A stretch of DNA of 64,000 nucleotides from Rhodospirillales bacterium (lineage in GTDB: Bacteria; Pseudomonadota; Alphaproteobacteria; Rhodospirillales; Thalassospiraceae), in contig JAHQVT010000001.1 of the NCBI GenBank assembly GCA_019634165.1, positions 1 through 64,000 of the forward strand, in the 5' to 3' direction. Made by a program: the position numbers and the translations under genes. Positions within the stretch are counted from its first letter, which is position 1. Each line of letters begins with the position of its first letter. Positions 1 to 7,740 of this stretch are shown here, piece after piece. The notes under the pieces were generated by a model that worked only from the letters and a program-made list of their open reading frames with translations, was not told the DNA's origin and did not search any database.

Positions 1-285
1 GCTGCAGGCGCTCAGAATGCAGTTGAAGTTGTGACCCGTGCGATTGATGACTTGCAGCGCGCTCGTGCCGCAGTCGGTACTTCGCAGAACCGTTTGGACT
101 TTGCTGGTCAGAACCTTGCGTCGACGCAGGAAAACACTGAATCAGCACGTTCCACTCTGCTGGACCTTGATGTTGCCGCCGAAATGACGGCCTTCACCTC
201 CAAGCAGATCCTGGTTCAGTCTGGTGTGGCAATGCTTGCCCAAGCAAACCAGATGCCGCAGAACCTTCTGCGTCTGCTGCAGTAA
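1..285 (+). CDS. Flagellin, C-terminal part (5' end outside window)
   Basis: The reading frame is open from base 1 and ends with TAA at 283-285, so this is the 3' end of a gene that starts before the window. The visible 94 residues are the conserved D1/D0 helices of flagellin, including the NLLRLLQ end that packs in the filament core and serves in export and FliS binding. Over the last 84 residues it differs from the next flagellin (749-2095) at only three positions, one being Ser for Tyr in the segment before QNR. The pair is therefore a tandem duplication with conserved ends. A strong terminator follows at once, so it is transcribed apart from the second copy. Confidence 0.95.
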   Translation, partial: AAGAQNAVEVVTRAIDDLQRARAAVGTSQNRLDFAGQNLASTQENTESARSTLLDLDVAAEMTAFTSKQILVQSGVAMLAQANQMPQNLLRLLQ

Positions 286-309
286 TCTAAAAACAATTTC
301 TGACTTTGC

Positions 310-337
310 AAAAGGGCGGCCTTCTGGCCGCCCTTTT
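310..337 (+). terminator. Rho-independent terminator of first flagellin gene
   Basis: A perfect 12-bp stem (310-321 with 326-337, AAAAGGGCGGCC / GGCCGCCCTTTT) closes on a TTCT loop and ends in a T-run. It lies 25 bases after the flagellin stop codon. Confidence 0.9.
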
Positions 338-381
338 CGTTTGAATTCCTAAGGATTGAACCAGGCACACATTTCATTCCC

Positions 382-409
382 AATATCACCTTACGAATAT
401 CACCTTACG
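382..409. repeat. 14-bp tandem duplication in flagellin intergenic region
   Basis: AATATCACCTTACG occurs twice head to tail (382-395 and 396-409). It lies between the terminator and the promoter region of the second flagellin. No function can be assigned. Confidence 0.8.
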
Positions 410-671
410 AACAAGTTTGAAAAATCCTGCCCTAAAACACCTCGCGAACAAATTACTATATAGATCACATCGCCTTTGTAGCCGTCGGCAACTGATCACG
501 ATTCGGATATTGCGGATTAGAAAAGAAAACCAGGCCTTCTGCGTAAAAAACCGCACTCCGTAACACTTTGTTTTCTAGCGTTAATTATCTGGTAATTTTT
601 TTTCTGGACATGAAATTCAGCTACAAGTATATTTCATAGTACACGTAATGTACTTTCCTGCCGAAAAGGCA

Positions 672-703
672 GTGAAACCCAATCTGGCAAATGTGCCGGA
701 TAA
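672..703 (+). promoter_or_regulatory. Possible sigma28-type promoter of second flagellin gene
   Basis: The 411 bases between the terminator (337) and the flagellin start are AT-rich and hold no gene. Closest to the start, GTGAAA (672-677) and GCCGGATAA (695-703) resemble the sigma28 consensus TAAA...GCCGATAA, but with one inserted base and imperfect spacing. A sequence TTAA-N7-GTAA at 581-595 is one base off a CtrA site and could be chance in AT-rich DNA. The ribosome binding site is GTAGGAGA at 735-742. Confidence 0.25.
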
Positions 704-748
704 GAACAGCAAGATGTTGTTCGGAGCTATCCAAGTAGGAGATGCGTC

Positions 749-2095
749 ATGGCTCTTAATATTATTTCGAATTATGCTGCTAACGTAGCGCACCGTAACT
801 TGTCGGCTTCTGATGAAATGGCGACCCGTTCGCTTTCAAAGTTGTCGTCGGGAACACGTGTCGTGTCCGCACGAGATGATGCAGCTTCTATGGCAATTGG
901 CGCGCGCTTGAACGCGACAACCGCGTCCCTCAAAACCGCCTCTGTGAACGTTGGCCAAGCCAACTCAATGTTGCAAATTGCTGATGGTGGCATGGCGACG
1001 ATTGACGACATCCTTGTTCGCATGAAAACCCTGTCGGTCCAGGCTTCTTCTGGAAACTTGTCCGATACGGAACGCGGCTTCCTGAACGACGAATTCACCG
1101 AATTACGTGAAGAGATCGACCGCATAGCCTCTTCCACGAACTTCAACGGCATTCAGTTGCTTGGTGACGGCGGCGATGTCGCTTTGGACTTTGGCGACCT
1201 TGCTGCAGGCCAACAAGGTGAAGCACTGGCCCCGGTCAACGGAATTGACGGGTTTGCCATCACCGACAACAATTACTGGGCAACCGACGCCAACACCAAC
1301 ACGGTTACCGACAACAGCTTTGAAGTGAACATCAACTATGGCGCTGGTGATCAGGTCATCATGACCGTTACCAGCACTATTGACGGTGCAGCTGACCGCA
1401 CTCAGTCAATTGATGTCACAGATTACCGCACAGGTGGCACCACTGCAATTAGCTCTGGCGAGAACGCAACACTGACGTTTGACGAGCTGGGGCTGAGCTT
1501 TACTGTCAACACCAACTTCTCAGCCTCGGTCACGACCATTCGCGGTCAAACTGATGGCTCCGAAGACTTTGGCACAGCAACCGATTTCAACGGCAATGGC
1601 TTGAACTCTGCAACCGGCAATATCGTCGCCATGGCTGCCGATAATGGGCAGAGCCTGCAAACATCAATTGAATTTCAGGTCGGCGGCGGAAACACTGCAA
1701 ATGACCGCCTTGCAATCAATCTTAACGCCGTTGACTCAGACACACTCGGTGCAGGCGCGTTGGGAACCGAGACTTCAATTCTGGACCTTGGCGCAAATGC
1801 AATCAGCACCGCTGGCAATGCGCAGTCTTCTGTTGAAGTCGTCACGCGCGCCATTGATGACCTTCAACGTGCGCGCGCATCTGTTGGCACGTATCAGAAC
1901 CGCTTGGATTTTGCTGGTCAGAACCTTGCAACCACGCAAGAAAATACTGAATCAGCACGCTCCACCCTGCTTGACCTTGACGTTGCCGCCGAAATGACGG
2001 CCTTCACCTCCAAGCAGATCCTCGTTCAGTCGGGCGTTGCAATGCTCGCCCAGGCAAACCAGATGCCGCAAAATCTGCTGCGCTTACTACAGTAA
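749..2095 (+). CDS. Flagellin, full length (filament subunit)
   Basis: This is the 448-residue structural subunit of the flagellar filament. Residues 1-150 are the conserved N-terminal D0/D1 region (start MALNIISNYAAN, later FNGIQLL). Residues about 155-360 are variable and rich in Asn, Thr and Asp, forming the surface domain. The C-terminal 85 residues again form D1/D0 and end in NLLRLLQ. GTAGGAGA precedes the ATG. The gene follows a near-paralogous flagellin and is followed by flaG, fliD and fliS, the usual filament-cap and chaperone set. The N-terminal helix keeps an R...L(S/A)VQ segment and a downstream Glu at places matching the TLR5-contacting residues of Salmonella FliC, by my alignment by eye. 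Confidence 0.97.
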   Translation: MALNIISNYAANVAHRNLSASDEMATRSLSKLSSGTRVVSARDDAASMAIGARLNATTASLKTASVNVGQANSMLQIADGGMATIDDILVRMKTLSVQASSGNLSDTERGFLNDEFTELREEIDRIASSTNFNGIQLLGDGGDVALDFGDLAAGQQGEALAPVNGIDGFAITDNNYWATDANTNTVTDNSFEVNINYGAGDQVIMTVTSTIDGAADRTQSIDVTDYRTGGTTAISSGENATLTFDELGLSFTVNTNFSASVTTIRGQTDGSEDFGTATDFNGNGLNSATGNIVAMAADNGQSLQTSIEFQVGGGNTANDRLAINLNAVDSDTLGAGALGTETSILDLGANAISTAGNAQSSVEVVTRAIDDLQRARASVGTYQNRLDFAGQNLATTQENTESARSTLLDLDVAAEMTAFTSKQILVQSGVAMLAQANQMPQNLLRLLQ

Positions 2096-2148
2096 GCATG
2101 CTTGACCCAAGGCATCCTGAAAATGGCCTGCCTTCGTAAACCACCAGA

Positions 2149-2168
2149 CATCCTGTTGCCACAGGATG
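2149..2168 (+). other. Small hairpin between flagellin and flaG
   Basis: CATCCTG (2149-2155) and CAGGATG (2162-2168) form a 7-bp stem with a 6-base loop. No T-run follows, so it may be an mRNA-stabilising or attenuating structure rather than a full terminator. Confidence 0.4.
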
Positions 2169-2189
2169 GCGGCTTAGGAGCTTAGGAAA

Positions 2190-2564
2190 ATGGAAGTCGT
2201 TAACAGCTATAATTCATCAAGTCCGGCAAGCGGTAGTTCTCATACTGCCCCTGCTGTTTCTGCTGCGCCTTCTGTGAAAGCTGATACAATAACAGCTAAC
2301 ACAGCAGCAACAACTGAGAAGCGTCAGCCATCTGCTGTCCCTCAGGAACTGCAGGATGCTCTTGCCAGCATTGACTTGCCCGATGTCGCAGATGGATCGG
2401 CCCTTGTTGAACTAAACTTTAATCAGGATACCGGTCGCGTTGTTGCTAAGGTTACCGATCGCTATAGTGGCGATATTCTGCGCGAAATCCCGTCCAAAGA
2501 ATTGCAGCAGTTATTTTCGCAGATGCGCGAATATCTCGGCAGCTTTGTCGACGAAGAAATTTAA
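2190..2564 (+). CDS. flaG: FlaG-family flagellar protein
   Basis: This is a 124-residue protein. The first 65 residues are Ser/Ala/Thr-rich and disordered. The second half (from about residue 68) is the FlaG domain, with the pattern VELNFNQDTGRVVAKVTDR, then GDILREIPSKEL and a C-terminal helix. FlaG proteins are small cytoplasmic or filament-associated factors that affect filament length. The molecular role is not settled, and here it rests on family membership. It lies 94 bases after the flagellin with only a small hairpin between, so it may be co-transcribed, and it precedes fliD as in many flagellar clusters. Confidence 0.85.
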   Translation: MEVVNSYNSSSPASGSSHTAPAVSAAPSVKADTITANTAATTEKRQPSAVPQELQDALASIDLPDVADGSALVELNFNQDTGRVVAKVTDRYSGDILREIPSKELQQLFSQMREYLGSFVDEEI

Positions 2565-2583
2565 ACGACGATTTGGATCGCAA

Positions 2584-2599
2584 CGGCACGGTTCTTGCT
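2584..2599 (+). promoter_or_regulatory. Sigma54 promoter upstream of fliD-fliS
   Basis: CGGCACGGTTCTTGCT matches the sigma54 consensus TGGCACG-N4-TTGCT except for its first base, with the required GG-N10-GC spacing (GG 2585-2586, GC 2597-2598). It lies about 69 bases before the fliD start. An activator of the right family (FlbD-like, with GAFTGA) is encoded at 14216-15805. Confidence 0.75.
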
Positions 2600-2667
2600 T
2601 GTTTTTTAGTTGAGAGAAACACCAGCTTTACGCAAGACTACGTCAGAGCGACCAAGGAGCTACACCA

Positions 2668-4437
2668 ATGAGCAGCTTGAATGTAAATAATATCTATGTT
2701 GGCGAAAACGGCCGCGTCCAGTTATCTGGCGGCTCGTCTAACATCGATTTTGTCGACACCGTCGACCAGATGATTGCTGCCCGTCGCATTCCTGCGGATA
2801 CTCTTGAATCCCGCATCGAAGCAAATGACGAGAAAGTTGTTGCGCTTAAAGAGCTGCAAACACTTGTTGGTGAGCTCAAAGATTCGATGGCCAACCTTTA
2901 TGGCGCCACCAGTTTCGATAATTCGAAGAACATCTTCGAGGCCAAGCAGATTTTTGCGGCATCAGACGGCAGCGACGCTGCCTCTTTGATTGGTGTCACA
3001 GCCACCAATGCCGCCGAAACTGGTAGCTACGCATTTGAAATCAACCAAGTCGCGAGCAAACACAAGCTTTCCAGTGATACACAGGCTGTCGCAGCAGGTG
3101 CTGACATAACCGGCATCACCGGAACAGGAACATTTACTGTCACTGGTGGCGCAGGCAGCTCGACTGTCACTGTATCTGCAGGTGATACGCTTCAGGATAT
3201 CCGCGACAAGATCAACAACATCAAGGATACGACTGGCGTTCAGGCTTCTGTTATCAAGGTTTCCGATACCGAAAGTACGCTTATCCTCACTTCCACGGAG
3301 GAAGGTGTTGATAATCAGATGTCCTTTAGCGACGATACAGGAACAATTCTGCAAAGCCTTGGCATTCTTACGGATGCAACGACAACCAATGCAGCCAATG
3401 TTATTGACCCCGGCAACAATGCCGAAATCGTACTTGATGGCATCACTGTAACCCGTGGCTCCAACGAAATTTCCGACTTGATTGATGGCCTGTCGATCAG
3501 TCTGTACGACGCCGAACCGGGTACTGAAATTACCATTGAGATTGAACAGGATCTCAATCAAGCGAAGGCAGCCATTTTGGCCTTTACCGAGGCCTATAAT
3601 GCCGTTCAATCCTTCATCAACGAAAAGACCTTTGTTGATTCAACGACAGGAAAAGCATCAGAAGATGCAGTTCTGTTGGGCAACACATCGGTCAAAAGCA
3701 TTGAATCTGCGATGCAACAGATAGCTGGTTCGTTTGCAAATGGTGTTACAGACCGCGCAGGTAAGGACGATTATTCCGTTCTGGCAGAAATCGGCTTGGA
3801 TTTTGTCGCTTACGGCGCAAACGAAGATCCGTTGCTAAGTAAGACGATTGATCTTGATGAAGTTGCACTCAACGAAGCCCTGCTAAACAACCCCAGTGAG
3901 GTAATGGAACTTTTCTTGTTCCGCGGAAATTCAAATAATTCCGACATCACTATGACCGGCTTCGACGACAAGACCAATGCAGCAACCTATGACTTCACCA
4001 TTGATGCTGCTGGTGGCACGATTAACAGTGTAACCTATGACATCACGGTTGATGGCGTAACGACAACCGGGAAAAATGCGGTCGTTTCGGGTAATAGCAT
4101 CAGAACGGCCGATGGTTTGCGCCTGTTTTACAGTGGGGATGCGACCGCTGCAGATACAGCAACCGTAACCACCAGTGTTGGTATTGGCGCACAATTCCAG
4201 TTTGAACTAACTTCAATTCTTGACTCTGAAGAAGGTATTTTAACTCAGGCTATCTCTGAATTAGAGACTCAAAACACTTCTTATGGCGACAAAATTGAAC
4301 GGATTGATGATCGCCTTTCCCGGCAGCGAGAAGTCCTGATGGATCAGTTCATTGCAATGGAATCTGCCCTTGCACGCATGAAGAATATTCAGAGTTCTCT
4401 CGACGAATTGATGGCTGCTGGTTCAGATAGTAGTTAA
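2668..4437 (+). CDS. fliD: Flagellar filament cap protein FliD (HAP2)
   Basis: This 589-residue protein caps the growing filament and guides flagellin folding. The N-terminal part (about 25-125) is the FliD_N coiled domain, with DFVDTVDQMIAARRIPAD. It is followed by a flagellin hook-IN type repeat near residues 155-215 (GTFTVT...GDTLQDIRDKIN). The large central and C-terminal FliD_C region ends in a helix rich in Glu, Arg and Met (RLSRQREVLMDQFIAMESA, near 550-570), typical of the cap leg. The length is within the usual range for alphaproteobacterial FliD. A good sigma54 promoter lies upstream, AAGGAG precedes the start codon, and fliS follows 57 bases later, so the two form one operon. Confidence 0.96.
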   Translation: MSSLNVNNIYVGENGRVQLSGGSSNIDFVDTVDQMIAARRIPADTLESRIEANDEKVVALKELQTLVGELKDSMANLYGATSFDNSKNIFEAKQIFAASDGSDAASLIGVTATNAAETGSYAFEINQVASKHKLSSDTQAVAAGADITGITGTGTFTVTGGAGSSTVTVSAGDTLQDIRDKINNIKDTTGVQASVIKVSDTESTLILTSTEEGVDNQMSFSDDTGTILQSLGILTDATTTNAANVIDPGNNAEIVLDGITVTRGSNEISDLIDGLSISLYDAEPGTEITIEIEQDLNQAKAAILAFTEAYNAVQSFINEKTFVDSTTGKASEDAVLLGNTSVKSIESAMQQIAGSFANGVTDRAGKDDYSVLAEIGLDFVAYGANEDPLLSKTIDLDEVALNEALLNNPSEVMELFLFRGNSNNSDITMTGFDDKTNAATYDFTIDAAGGTINSVTYDITVDGVTTTGKNAVVSGNSIRTADGLRLFYSGDATAADTATVTTSVGIGAQFQFELTSILDSEEGILTQAISELETQNTSYGDKIERIDDRLSRQREVLMDQFIAMESALARMKNIQSSLDELMAAGSDSS

Positions 4438-4494
4438 CTTTTCCATGCTATACATGCACACTAACGGGACGCGTCGCAGACTAAGGAGTGTCGC

Positions 4495-5004
4495 ATGAAT
4501 GAACACGCCGCCCATACATACAAGCAACAACAGGTCAATACAGCCACACCTGCCAAGATGGTGTTCATGCTGTATGAAAAAACTTTGACCCGCTTGCAAG
4601 AGGCGCAAAACGCGATTGAGCGAAATGATATTCAGGCGCGCTGCAACGCTAATTGCAGCGCTCAGGAACTGATCGCTCACCTTTCGAATACACTTGATAT
4701 GGAACAGGGTGGTGAAATTGCCATCAATCTAGAGCGCCTCTATACCCATTGCCTGCTCCGTTTGATGGATGTTGATCGGAACAATGACCCTGCAGCTGCT
4801 GCTGAAATAATTCAGTTGCTAACTCCCCTTCGAAATTCATGGGCAGAATTGGCCGAGAAAAGCGAAGGCGAATTGCGTCAGGCAATTTTGACCGCGCAGC
4901 AAGATCGCCCCACACCAACAGGTGATACTGCGGTAGAAGCGCTAACATCCGACGATACAGGGCCCGCTACCCCGCCAAAGTCAGGACTATCAATCTCGGC
5001 CTAA
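4495..5004 (+). CDS. fliS: Flagellin export chaperone FliS
   Basis: This 169-residue cytoplasmic chaperone binds the C-terminal helices of flagellin and prevents early polymerisation before export. The FliS core (about 1-125) is recognised by YKQQQVNTATPAKMVFMLYE near the start and the helical bundle that follows. Residues after 130 form a low-complexity tail rich in Thr, Asp and Pro that most FliS proteins lack. AAGGAG lies a few bases before the ATG. It is the last gene of the fliD operon and ends before a clear terminator at 5044-5072. Confidence 0.93.
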   Translation: MNEHAAHTYKQQQVNTATPAKMVFMLYEKTLTRLQEAQNAIERNDIQARCNANCSAQELIAHLSNTLDMEQGGEIAINLERLYTHCLLRLMDVDRNNDPAAAAEIIQLLTPLRNSWAELAEKSEGELRQAILTAQQDRPTPTGDTAVEALTSDDTGPATPPKSGLSISA

Positions 5005-5043
5005 TACAAAACTGCAACGTTCAATAAACCGATTTGAACCACC

Positions 5044-5072
5044 AAAGGCCTTCGTGTTTTACGAAGGCCTTT
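5044..5072 (+). terminator. Rho-independent terminator after fliS
   Basis: AAAGGCCTTCGT (5044-5055) pairs fully with ACGAAGGCCTTT (5061-5072) around a five-base loop. Confidence 0.85.
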
Positions 5073-5224
5073 CGCATATGTGCGATGAACGTGTTTCCAA
5101 CCTTTTTGTAACGGGATCATTTTTGCCCGGTATGTCCCGTTTATGATGAGCTGCAAAATTTGCCTTCCCCCCAAAAGGACTTCTAACGCCCTGAAACTCT
5201 GTACAATTTATTAACGCCCAAAAC

Positions 5225-5240
5225 TGGCCCACCGCTTGCA
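5225..5240 (+). promoter_or_regulatory. Sigma54 promoter upstream of fliK-flgD-flgE
   Basis: TGGCCCACCGCTTGCA has GG at 5226-5227 and GC at 5238-5239 separated by exactly ten bases, with TTGCA as in the consensus. It lies 36 bases before the fliK start codon. It fits a class of hook genes controlled by sigma54 and an FlbD-type activator. Confidence 0.75.
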
Positions 5241-5275
5241 GATGTTCTGACACTGTTTCCATAAGGACCAAGGTC

Positions 5276-6910
5276 ATGAGCAGCTCTGCGATTACAAACA
5301 GCATTATGCCAACCGTCTCCATTCCTGGCGCAACCTCTAGCGAAAGCGCGGGTTCCGGCTTTGGCGACGTGATGGCCTCAATCACAGACAACTGGTCTGA
5401 ACGCAAAAGTCAGATCAAATATGACGCGGCAAATTCTGCCCATCGTGAGCGAGACGACACCCGCACCGATTTGAACGAAAACCGTCGCAGCGAAAAAAAC
5501 GCTGATCACGACCATTCATCAACGAATGATCGTCGCGATGATGAGCCCCGCCGTGCAGATAATGATCGTCATGACGACCATGCCAAAGTCGATGATCCTA
5601 AATCGCATGACAAACGCGATGCAGAAGCCGCTCACCATGATGACGCTGGCTCTGATCACGATATGGAACATTCCGACAGCGATGACGGCACGCCGAATGA
5701 CCACGCTGCTTCCGAAGGAAATAGCGAAAATCTGGCGCAGTCTGATGATGGCAATACTGGCGCATCCGAAACTGAAAACACCACCGTTGATACCACACAG
5801 GTAGCACTTGGCATCATTGATCCCAATCAGCCTGCCCAAAGCACCCCACTTCCTGGCTCTCCCGAGGCAATTGCACTAGCTAATGCTAAAAGCGCCCAAT
5901 CACAGACTTCTGCTTCTGGTACAGCTGGTACGGGTCAAAACGCCGCGACAGGTAATGGCCAAACCACGCCTAGCATGACGGCAAACGCCGCCGCTGCGGA
6001 TGGTACTACCGATGGCTTGATGAGTTCGACTGCCTTGTCTCAACCTGCCGCGGGCGCATCTGCCAAAATGGCGATGAATGGCACAGACGACGCCGTAACC
6101 GACGAACTTTCGCCAGACAAGTTCCTCTCACGGGTAATGGATTCCATGAGCGGCGACGGCAAAGCCAAATCCGATGCCACCGGAATTTCAAACGCGCCGG
6201 TCAATAGTCAGAGTGGCGCCCAACAAAATTCTGCGACCAACCCGGCACAAACTGCCCAGGCCGCCCAACAGGCCATGGCAGCAGCAGCTGGCGCGCAAAA
6301 CATGCAGAATAATCCTGCCGTGCAGAACAACGTTGGCGCAAATGGCGCGGTAACCGCAACTGGCGGCACCGAAGCCACAGCACAGGCAGCAAACGGACAG
6401 CTCAATACCACCACCAGTACATTGCAGCAAACCAATACCGGTGGCCAAACGGCGCAAACGGCGCGTCAGGCCCCTACACAGCAGGTCCAGCAACAGGTTG
6501 CCGTATCAATCAAGAACGCTGCAAATGATGGCGTTGATAAAATTTCAGTCCAACTTCGCCCGGAACATCTTGGGCGCGTGGATGTGAAAATGGAGATCGG
6601 CCACGATGGCCGCATCCAAGGTGTCATTCAGGCAGATACACGCGAAACACTGGACTTGTTACGTCAGGATTCACGTGCATTGCAGCAGGCTCTTAAAGAT
6701 GCCGGCCTGAATGCAGACAGTCAAAGCTTCACCTTTGAGCATAGAGATCAAGGTGGCCAAAGTCAGGAAGGCAAAGGCCAATCTCAGATGACCGGCAATC
6801 AGGGCAGCAGCCCCGATGAGGGCGACATTCTGAGCGGAGCCGAACTCGCCGAACATGTTGGCATTGGCTATGGGATCAATCCCAATGGCCTTGTCGATAT
6901 TCGGATTTAG
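5276..6910 (+). CDS. fliK: Flagellar hook-length control protein FliK
   Basis: This 544-residue molecular ruler is secreted during hook assembly and switches export from hook to filament subunits. The C-terminal FliK domain (about 420-490) is clear: ISVQLRPEHLGRVDVKMEI, followed by TRETLDLLRQDSRALQQALKDAGL. The long N-terminal ruler is disordered and rich in Ala, Gln, Thr and Gly. An uncommon stretch at about residues 55-145 is dominated by His, Asp and Arg. FliK length and composition vary widely between species, so the N-terminal part carries little homology. A sigma54 promoter lies just upstream, and flgD follows 21 bases after the stop. Confidence 0.92.
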   Translation: MSSSAITNSIMPTVSIPGATSSESAGSGFGDVMASITDNWSERKSQIKYDAANSAHRERDDTRTDLNENRRSEKNADHDHSSTNDRRDDEPRRADNDRHDDHAKVDDPKSHDKRDAEAAHHDDAGSDHDMEHSDSDDGTPNDHAASEGNSENLAQSDDGNTGASETENTTVDTTQVALGIIDPNQPAQSTPLPGSPEAIALANAKSAQSQTSASGTAGTGQNAATGNGQTTPSMTANAAAADGTTDGLMSSTALSQPAAGASAKMAMNGTDDAVTDELSPDKFLSRVMDSMSGDGKAKSDATGISNAPVNSQSGAQQNSATNPAQTAQAAQQAMAAAAGAQNMQNNPAVQNNVGANGAVTATGGTEATAQAANGQLNTTTSTLQQTNTGGQTAQTARQAPTQQVQQQVAVSIKNAANDGVDKISVQLRPEHLGRVDVKMEIGHDGRIQGVIQADTRETLDLLRQDSRALQQALKDAGLNADSQSFTFEHRDQGGQSQEGKGQSQMTGNQGSSPDEGDILSGAELAEHVGIGYGINPNGLVDIRI

Positions 6911-6931
6911 AGAAGGTAGAGGGAAAATCCC

Positions 6932-7690
6932 ATGGCCATTTCATCCCTGACAAATGTTGGACTTTCATCGGCGGATACAAACGCCGCGTCGAGCAGTTCG
7001 GCAAGCCAGCTTGCACAAAACTTTGATACATTCCTGACTTTGCTGACGACACAGCTCAAGAATCAGGACCCAACCTCGCCGATGGAAAGTGATAAATTCA
7101 CTGATCAGTTGAGCCAGTTTGCTCAGGTTGAGCAAGGTATTCAAAGTAACAAGAATCTTGAAAACCTGATTGCGATGCAAAGTCAGCAGCGTCAACTTTC
7201 AGCACTGTCTTATGTCGGAGCTGAAATCGAAGCCGTTGGCGATACCAACTGGCTCGAAGAAGACGGCGAGATTAAATACAAATACAACGTTTCACCCGAA
7301 GTTCCGCGTCTGCAGCTGCAGATTCAGGATCAGAGTGGGGCAACAATTTACTCTGAAGAACTTACCGATGTTTCTGGCCTCCAGACCTTTACCTGGGATG
7401 GCAAAAACAACAATGGCGTTGTTCAGGATGAAGGTGCTTACACCCTTGTCGTCAGCCCGATGGCTGCCAACGGGGATAGCTTCCTAGATGAAGATGGCGA
7501 CCCAGCATCCGTCGCGATTGGGATCATCGGTTCTGTCGACAGTGTCGATATTGATGATGCCGACATTTACCTCCGCATCGGCGATGTGTCCGTACCGTTC
7601 TCTACGCTTACCAACGTAAAATTGGGCGCGAGTGGTACAGAAACAACCGATGGCGGTTCCGGAACCGACGAACAGGACGAAGCTGCCTAA
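6932..7690 (+). CDS. flgD: Flagellar hook assembly (capping) protein FlgD
   Basis: This 252-residue scaffold caps the growing hook and is needed for FlgE polymerisation. Residues 28-90 carry the conserved FlgD_N signature FDTFLTLLTTQLKNQDP followed by SPMESDKFTDQLSQFAQVEQ. The middle contains the FlgD Ig-like/Tudor region (about 95-190, including TFTWDGKNNNG). The C-terminus ends in a Gly/Thr/Glu-rich tail. It lies in an operon with fliK upstream and flgE downstream, the normal hook-gene order. Confidence 0.95.
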   Translation: MAISSLTNVGLSSADTNAASSSSASQLAQNFDTFLTLLTTQLKNQDPTSPMESDKFTDQLSQFAQVEQGIQSNKNLENLIAMQSQQRQLSALSYVGAEIEAVGDTNWLEEDGEIKYKYNVSPEVPRLQLQIQDQSGATIYSEELTDVSGLQTFTWDGKNNNGVVQDEGAYTLVVSPMAANGDSFLDEDGDPASVAIGIIGSVDSVDIDDADIYLRIGDVSVPFSTLTNVKLGASGTETTDGGSGTDEQDEAA

Positions 7691-7740
7691 GGGCACTCAT
7701 CCGGATTTGATCAACACCCTGTAGGTGTAGGAGAAGAAAA

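Noticed and set aside
685-697. Sigma54-like TGGCAAATGTGCC before second flagellin
   Set aside because: GG and GC are only seven bases apart; sigma54 needs ten.
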